Source: Alteromonas stellipolaris
Lineage (GTDB): Bacteria; Pseudomonadota; Gammaproteobacteria; Enterobacterales; Alteromonadaceae
Assembly: GCF_001562115.1 (NCBI RefSeq)
Contig: NZ_CP013926.1
Coordinates: forward strand, 3,968,001 to 4,032,000
DNA: 64,000 bases
Reading direction: 5' to 3'
Positions 58,773-64,000 of the stretch are shown piece by piece. The notes below the pieces were generated by a model. The model was not told the DNA's origin and made no database searches. It worked only from the letters and a program-made list of their open reading frames with translations. Numbering within the stretch: position 1 is the first letter of the stretch; each line of letters starts with the position of its first letter. The position numbers and the translations under genes are program-made.

Positions 58773-58887
58773 AAGTTCTCCATGTGAACAATTCATTTAG
58801 TTATTCGTTCGTATGGCGACAATGGTTAGATCAGAAAAAGAAAGGGAATGCGATGAGAAACATAAAGAGAAGTTGATTTACAAGATA

Positions 58888-58924
58888 AAAAAAATGCCAC
58901 TTCCAAAATTGGAAAGTGGCATTT
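58888..58924 (-). terminator. Terminator of the Oar-like receptor gene
   Basis: AAATGCCACTT/AAGTGGCATTT gives an 11-bp stem with an 11-nt loop. On the minus strand it is followed by TTTTTTTT, about 30 nt after the receptor stop. Confidence 0.87.
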
Positions 58925-58953
58925 AACACTACAACTGTTTTTTAAACTGTTGC

Positions 58954-61900
58954 TTAGAAGCGGTAGTCAATACCTACACGCATTTCCCAAAGTGATGCAT
59001 CACCCTGACGACTTTCAGGAGATGATGTACCTAGCGCAGCAGTATTGAAGTTAACTTCTTCCAAAATACCCCATTCATCGTTGATGAAGTTGGTGAAGTT
59101 ATTCATAACGAAATAAACCTGAGCAGAGTGATCTTCACGGAACGCAGGAATATTTTGTCTAACTGCGATATCCATTTTGAACCACCAAGGGCTAGTTTGG
59201 TCGTTACGCTCTGCACCAATCGGTAACACGTTGTTACCTTCAAGGTATGGTGTGTAGCCATATACAGAGTTACCACTGATGGTGTAACTAAACGGACGAC
59301 CAGACTGCGCTACTGCATAAGCAGAGAAGATAGTGCTGTAACCGTCGATAAGTTCAGTAGTGTAACGAAGGTCAGCAGTAAAGCGGTGCTCGATATTCCA
59401 ATCAGACAGTGAAGATACTTCTTCGTTAATGTCAGTAAATGCTCTGTACTGGAAGTTAGAGAACGCTACTGAACTCGTCATTGGTTGTACATCTTCAGCG
59501 TGGCTGTAGTTATAACCACCGGTGAAAGTAATACCGTTGTCCCAAGACTTGTTCATGGTCGCTGTTAGTGAGTAAGACACTGAATCTTCATCAGAGTTAG
59601 TCAGTTCAAGTGAACCGTAACCTACTGAGTCATAATCAGGGTAACCTTCGTCAGTTGTGCCTACACGCTCAAGACCCACATATTTAATCATGGCTTGTTT
59701 CTGCGTCACACTTAGAAGGAAATCTAAGTTGAATACGTAATCTTCGTCATTGATGTGAGTCATACCCGCAGAGATTTTCCATTCGCGAGGCATTACGAAG
59801 CCTGGATCTAGGTTGTTACTTTCAAAGTTACTACCTGCACCAGAAGACATCTCTTCGTCTAAATCAGAAGGTACTGAGTAGCCAGGTCCAGCAGTTACGC
59901 CGTCTTCTGTATTAACCCATACAACGCTTCCGTCGAATAAGTTAGCGTATTCACCTTCAACTTCACCACCAATAACGTTCGTGTTTTGATAGTTGTTTGT
60001 CATCCATACGTTCGGGTTACCGCCTGAGAACAAGCCAACACCACCACGTAGTTCAGTTGAATCACTCAACGTATAGTTAAGGCCAACACGTGGTTGTAGC
60101 AAGCTAAGTCCATCTAGGTTAGCCGTGTTGTCATAACCGTTCCCAGCTACGAAATCAGCATTTCCAACAGGCTCGTCTGATGTTGTAATCCAGTCATAAC
60201 GTAAACCAGCAACTACTTTTAAATCGTCAGTAAGATAGAACTCATCTTGTGCGTAAGTAGAGTGTGACGTGTAACCCCACTCAGCAGCACGGTCTAATAG
60301 GTTGCCAGAATATGCATAACCGTATTCGATTTCTGCATTTGTTCCGTTAGTGAAATCTTCTAAGCTTTCAAAAGTAATAGAGGTTTCAGAGTGCTGAACG
60401 AAAAGGTTGTAGATATCTAGTTTGTCGCTCTCGTAACCGAAAGTTAACGCGTGGCCGTTGTCGAAGTAATAGTTACCACGGAACATTAGGCTTAACGCTT
60501 CCCAGTCTAAGTCGTTAGCTTGACGGCTGTCATCAGAACCTAAGAAAACCGTAAGGTCGTCTTCAGAAGTATCTGTATCATTACCTAGCTCAATTTTAAT
60601 TTCGCCAAAGTCGTTACCGCCTGGAGTGCCGTCACCATACATAGAACGCTGTAGGTTATCTAGCTCTGTGCGAGAAACGCGGATTTCAGTCGAGAATTTG
60701 TCTGTCCAATCTGAGTAAAGTACACCAACAAATGATTGTAGCTCTGCGCCACGCTCGTAGATGTGGCTAGATAGTTCAAACTCATCTGCGTCGCCGTCAG
60801 ATTCTGCGAAGTTGTTACCGTCGTTATAGTTATAGGTAAACGCAAAACGGTGGTTTTCGTTAATGTTCCAGTCTAACTTAACAAGAAGCTTTTCATCTTC
60901 GTTAGGCATGCTAAGTGGCGTTGTACCAGCATCAAAGTTATATAATGACTGAGATACAGACTGAATTTGTTCAAGTTGTGCTTGTGTAAGCGCAACTTCA
61001 TTAATTGCGCCAGAACCGATAGCACCACGGTCAAATGTGTTTGCGCCTTCTAGTTTTTCGTAAGCAGCAAAAACAAATAGCTTATCTTTAATCAGCGGTG
61101 CACCCACTGTGAAGCCGTAACGTTTTTCAGTGTAACTACCAAGGTTGATATCATCACCTTCAAGTGAGTCACCACGTAGGCTGTCGCTACCATAGTCGTA
61201 GAACGCAGAACCATGAACTTCGTTAGTACCTGTTTTACTTACTGCACTGATGTTACACGCAGAGAAGCCGCCGTAAATTACATCAAAAGGAGCAATTTCT
61301 ACTGACACACCTTCGATAGCGTCAAAAGAGAAAGGCATTCTTTCTGTAGGGTAACCGTTCGAGTTAAGACCGAAAAGGTCATTCATGCGAACGCCATCAA
61401 CCGTCAAGCTGTTAAAACGAGGGCTTTTACCCACACACTGGATACCACCGCTACCGCCTTCATCTACATAGATACGAGGGTCAATACGAACGATATCAGT
61501 GATATCACGGTTGATCGCTGGCGCTTGTTGAAGTGTTGCCAAGTCAAAGTTTGCTGAAGGGCCAGTTTGACCGAAAGCCAAACTACCTACTTGAGAAGCG
61601 GTTACTACGATGTTTTCGTAGTTAGCTGCAGATTCAAGTGTTCTTTGGATAGTTGCCGCTTCACCAAGCTCTAGGTAAATATCGCTGATAGTTTGATCTG
61701 CGAATTCATCCGAGTCGATTTCAACAGTGTAAGGACCACCTACACGTAAACCACGAAGGTTAAATGTACCAGCACTGTTTACTGTCACTGTTTTAACCGC
61801 ACCAGTTGGTACGTGAGTTACTTTAACTACGGTTCCAACAGCAGGGTTGCCGTTTGGACCGACTATCTGGCCATTCATATCTGAAGACGTTACTTGAGCC

Positions 61901-61974
61901 ATTGCAGTCGTGGTTAGACCCACTGTTAGTGCAACTGCTGCAGCAACGCGGCTGAGCTTAGCTGATGAGTACAT
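58954..61974 (-). CDS. Oar-like TonB-dependent receptor with N-terminal carboxypeptidase-regulatory domain
   Basis: The 1,006-residue protein has a signal peptide (cleavage near AMAQVTS, about residue 26) and a CarboxypepD_reg-like beta-sandwich (about 30-110, with GQIVGPNGNPAVGTVVKV and GTFNLRGLRVGGPYTVEI). A TonB plug follows (about 120-230) with INRDITDIVRIDPRIYVDE, then a large barrel ending in DYRF. This is the Oar/TonB pattern found in proteobacteria and linked to protein or peptide transport and outer-surface functions. Its ligand is unknown. It is divergent from the PhnD-like gene. Confidence 0.93.
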   Translation of the reverse strand: MYSSAKLSRVAAAVALTVGLTTTAMAQVTSSDMNGQIVGPNGNPAVGTVVKVTHVPTGAVKTVTVNSAGTFNLRGLRVGGPYTVEIDSDEFADQTISDIYLELGEAATIQRTLESAANYENIVVTASQVGSLAFGQTGPSANFDLATLQQAPAINRDITDIVRIDPRIYVDEGGSGGIQCVGKSPRFNSLTVDGVRMNDLFGLNSNGYPTERMPFSFDAIEGVSVEIAPFDVIYGGFSACNISAVSKTGTNEVHGSAFYDYGSDSLRGDSLEGDDINLGSYTEKRYGFTVGAPLIKDKLFVFAAYEKLEGANTFDRGAIGSGAINEVALTQAQLEQIQSVSQSLYNFDAGTTPLSMPNEDEKLLVKLDWNINENHRFAFTYNYNDGNNFAESDGDADEFELSSHIYERGAELQSFVGVLYSDWTDKFSTEIRVSRTELDNLQRSMYGDGTPGGNDFGEIKIELGNDTDTSEDDLTVFLGSDDSRQANDLDWEALSLMFRGNYYFDNGHALTFGYESDKLDIYNLFVQHSETSITFESLEDFTNGTNAEIEYGYAYSGNLLDRAAEWGYTSHSTYAQDEFYLTDDLKVVAGLRYDWITTSDEPVGNADFVAGNGYDNTANLDGLSLLQPRVGLNYTLSDSTELRGGVGLFSGGNPNVWMTNNYQNTNVIGGEVEGEYANLFDGSVVWVNTEDGVTAGPGYSVPSDLDEEMSSGAGSNFESNNLDPGFVMPREWKISAGMTHINDEDYVFNLDFLLSVTQKQAMIKYVGLERVGTTDEGYPDYDSVGYGSLELTNSDEDSVSYSLTATMNKSWDNGITFTGGYNYSHAEDVQPMTSSVAFSNFQYRAFTDINEEVSSLSDWNIEHRFTADLRYTTELIDGYSTIFSAYAVAQSGRPFSYTISGNSVYGYTPYLEGNNVLPIGAERNDQTSPWWFKMDIAVRQNIPAFREDHSAQVYFVMNNFTNFINDEWGILEEVNFNTAALGTSSPESRQGDASLWEMRVGIDYRF

Positions 61975-62366
61975 GTGTGTTTCCCTTTTTGTTTAAAATT
62001 CTTTTTTTTAGCGTAGAGGGAATTTATTCCCCTCTACGACCTCTGATATTGACTAAAAGACTTCTTTGAGTGGATGAAATTGTTATAGACCTTCGTGTCA
62101 TATTTATTACAGTTTTGTATATTTCGTCAATTCCGTGACGTGATTTCATCGCGTTTTTCGCACCACACACCTGACCATTTGGTCAAGTTATTTTACTTAT
62201 CAAAACCAAGGTCGTCTGACTTGTTCTTGTGGTTTCTATTGATGACATATCATGGACTAATAAACAGCGTTTAACAAAATTCAGTCTGATTTGTAAAAAA
62301 CACTTACTTTTCATGATTATAACCAATTAAAATAAATTTACCTATTGCAATAAATAACCTTAGCTG
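61975..62366. other. Divergent intergenic region with palindromic site
   Basis: This 392-nt stretch lies between the Oar-like receptor and the PhnD-like gene. It must carry promoters for both. The one clear motif is a 5-4-5 palindrome at 62172-62185. No gene was recognised. Confidence 0.5.
62172..62185. promoter_or_regulatory. Possible operator palindrome TGACC-N4-GGTCA
   Basis: TGACC-ATTT-GGTCA is a perfect 5-4-5 inverted repeat about 197 nt upstream of the receptor start and 182 nt upstream of the PhnD-like start. Its size fits a dimeric repressor site, but no regulator gene adjoins it. Confidence 0.4.
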
Positions 62367-63269
62367 ATGAAATCAGCACATAAATCACTAACTCATTTGG
62401 TTATTTTTTTGCCAAAAGTCAGAATTATTGCTACCGGAAGGTGGATCATACTCCTTATTGCCGCACTTGTTTGCGGTAGTGCTGGCTATTTTTCACAAAA
62501 AATAGAATTTATTCCGGTACCCCCCCAAACTGGTCGAACTTTAACCTGCCAAACCGAGTTACAAAACAACCTAGATATCTTTTCAGTGTATGTCACAGAT
62601 GGCTCTATCGCGAATATGGCCCTAGAACGTTTATGCGATAACAAAATCATCAAAAGGCAATTTGGCCAAGTCAGGGTCATCGTCGGGCAAAGCGACTACG
62701 ATACCTTTCGATATATAAACCATGGCGTGGTCGATTTAGCCTTAATTAAACGTAATGTAGTAGATGCCTTCGGTGCAGATCAAATTTATGGTTTAACTTT
62801 GATAGCGTCGCACCCTAATTACAGCGCTTTCTTTATATCTCAACGTGAGAAGCCCCTGCTTGAAAAAGAGTACTTGCTTGGCAAACGAATTGGGCTGCTC
62901 GATTACCCTTCCAGCCGCTCAGGTCACATTGTTCCAAAAACCATACTTCAAGATCTTGGGTTAACTGAGAACAATGTAGACATTGTGTACTTCAATTCCC
63001 ACAAAGATTTGCGTAGAGCATTGCTTGCGGGAGAAGTCGATATTATCTCATCGTATTGGGCCGAAGAAGATGAGCAAATTTTATCTAAGAACTATGCAAC
63101 CCCTCTGTTAAAGAACGTTAGCGGCATGCAATGGTTTTTGAAAATGCAAATGCAAAACACTGATTTACTTTGCGCCATGCAGTCTGTAGTGAAAGACATC
63201 GCCGATTCTCACTCACGCCCCTATTACAAAACCCTAGTTCTCGTGAATGGATGTAGTAAAGATGAGTAG
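62367..63269 (+). CDS. Membrane-anchored PhnD/substrate-binding-like protein
   Basis: The 300-residue protein begins with a basic stretch, a single membrane helix (about 28-45, WIILLIAALVCGSAGYF) and a periplasmic region. The latter shows periplasmic-binding-protein features: a block VDLALIKRNVVDAFG with a phosphate/phosphonate-binding-like loop, then LLGKRIGLLDYPSSRSGHIVPKTIL and VDIVYFNSHKDLRRALLAGEVDIIS, the pattern of PhnD-type binding proteins. No typical cleavable signal or lipobox is visible, so it probably stays anchored. Four Cys are present (residues about 50, 89, 275 and 296). No ABC transporter genes adjoin it. Its stop overlaps the next gene. Confidence 0.72.
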   Translation: MKSAHKSLTHLVIFLPKVRIIATGRWIILLIAALVCGSAGYFSQKIEFIPVPPQTGRTLTCQTELQNNLDIFSVYVTDGSIANMALERLCDNKIIKRQFGQVRVIVGQSDYDTFRYINHGVVDLALIKRNVVDAFGADQIYGLTLIASHPNYSAFFISQREKPLLEKEYLLGKRIGLLDYPSSRSGHIVPKTILQDLGLTENNVDIVYFNSHKDLRRALLAGEVDIISSYWAEEDEQILSKNYATPLLKNVSGMQWFLKMQMQNTDLLCAMQSVVKDIADSHSRPYYKTLVLVNGCSKDE

Positions 63270-64000
63270 TATGATGTCAACTGTTCGCCCATTTACCCTA
63301 ATCTGTGTGCTGATACTCTTTGCGGTACTTCAAATCATCAGTACGTTTGGTCAGATTATTGGTATTCAGTCTGCTCGCCACAATGCGAAAGACAACGTAG
63401 AAAGAAGAATCATATTAGACAGTGCGTTTCTTGATGTTGGGAATGCAACGCTAAATACCCCCGTCAATACGTATGCAGTGGGTCGCTATATTGAAACTAT
63501 TAACGAAGATTTAGCCGCTGACAATTATCCAATTAGAGTCTCCTCAATTCAGGGGGTAAATGCTGATGTAACGTATACTGAATACAGCTTATCCCATACA
63601 TTTGTATTCGAAAACGCAGAGCAAAAAATTACACTAACTATGCAATCGCTTCCTATGTATCAAAACCTGACGATTAGTTGGTGGGCGTTGATAGTATCGG
63701 TGCTGCTTGCACCAGCGTTTGCTATTCCTAGGCAGCGAAAAGCCAAGCATATTGTCAATGAAGAATTAATTGTCCCACCTACGCCCAAGCTTGCTATTAA
63801 TTTGCGAGATAAAACGTTAGGCAACAGCGTAAATGACACTGTTGTTATATTGCAAAACAAGCCACTTTGCTTTTATACGGCACTCGTTAAATATTGCACA
63901 GAGAACCCAGAGCACCCACTTCCTCCGCATAAAGATGTGCCTATCGAGCTTATTGCACTGGCTAATAAAGCCTTTTCACGATTGATTGAACTAGGACATA
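63262..64000 (+). CDS. Unknown two-helix membrane protein (3' end outside window)
   Basis: The frame from ATG 63262 is open to the window edge, giving 246 residues of a longer protein. It overlaps the preceding stop by 8 nt; an ATG at 63271 or 63274 is a possible start without overlap. The N-terminal membrane helix (about 9-27) is followed by a periplasmic domain of about 105 residues, a second helix (about 137-153), and a cytoplasmic region after RQRKAKH with a helical PLCFYTALVKYC segment. This is the topology of a membrane sensor, and it was not recognised as a known family. Coupling to the anchored binding-protein-like gene suggests the two work together. Confidence 0.65.
   Translation, partial: MSSMMSTVRPFTLICVLILFAVLQIISTFGQIIGIQSARHNAKDNVERRIILDSAFLDVGNATLNTPVNTYAVGRYIETINEDLAADNYPIRVSSIQGVNADVTYTEYSLSHTFVFENAEQKITLTMQSLPMYQNLTISWWALIVSVLLAPAFAIPRQRKAKHIVNEELIVPPTPKLAINLRDKTLGNSVNDTVVILQNKPLCFYTALVKYCTENPEHPLPPHKDVPIELIALANKAFSRLIELGH

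Overview
The window looks like chromosomal DNA of a marine gammaproteobacterium of the Alteromonas/Alteromonadaceae type. The evidence is a complete Na+-translocating NADH:quinone reductase operon with its ApbE and NqrM maturation genes, FabV as enoyl reductase, large TonB-dependent receptors including an Oar-like one, an S9 dipeptidyl peptidase, ArgR and Mdh side by side, and moderate G+C. This assignment is inferred from gene content and has not been tested by alignment. No rRNA, tRNA, CRISPR array, prophage or insertion sequence was seen.

Layout. Positions 1-5157 hold a truncated beta-propeller-like lipoprotein gene, a PhoD-like phosphatase, a flavodoxin/CLCA_X-type pair and an ExbD gene with no ExbB or TonB beside it. 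Positions 5329-15262 form a surface and biofilm region. A choice-of-anchor-A type exported protein with a PEP-CTERM-like tail converges on, and overlaps by 18 nt, a cellulose operon read on the minus strand: unknown two-helix membrane protein, bcsA (PilZ), bcsB, bcsZ, short bcsC. Positions 15464-23192 carry a YgjV-like membrane protein, trmN6, a Rossmann oxidoreductase, a DPP-IV-type peptidase, a PH-domain protein and a membrane GGDEF-EAL protein that could supply or remove the c-di-GMP sensed by BcsA.

Positions 23350-35888 are metabolic and regulatory: a PLP dehydratase-amidohydrolase-MBL hydrolase operon, a VOC protein with a divergent LysR regulator, a YafJ-like amidotransferase, a DUF917-permease operon with a divergent Lrp regulator, a Crp/Fnr regulator divergent from a sterol-desaturase-like protein, a secreted MBL hydrolase and a DUF1653 protein. 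Positions 36003-54543 are core genes: dinB with an SOS box, nqrABCDEF-apbE-nqrM, fabV, an FKBP isomerase, ppc, katG, a composite repeat element, mdh and argR.

Positions 54544-64000 hold two TonB-dependent receptors around a DJ-1/Hsp31-like protein. The window ends in an unusual pair: a membrane-anchored PhnD-like binding protein overlapping a two-helix membrane protein that runs off the end. That pair, the orphan ExbD, and the surface-protein/cellulose region with its unknown first gene are the best candidates for undescribed biology. Nearly all annotated genes look intact. Several start codons were moved from the longest reading frame to sites with better ribosome-binding sequences.
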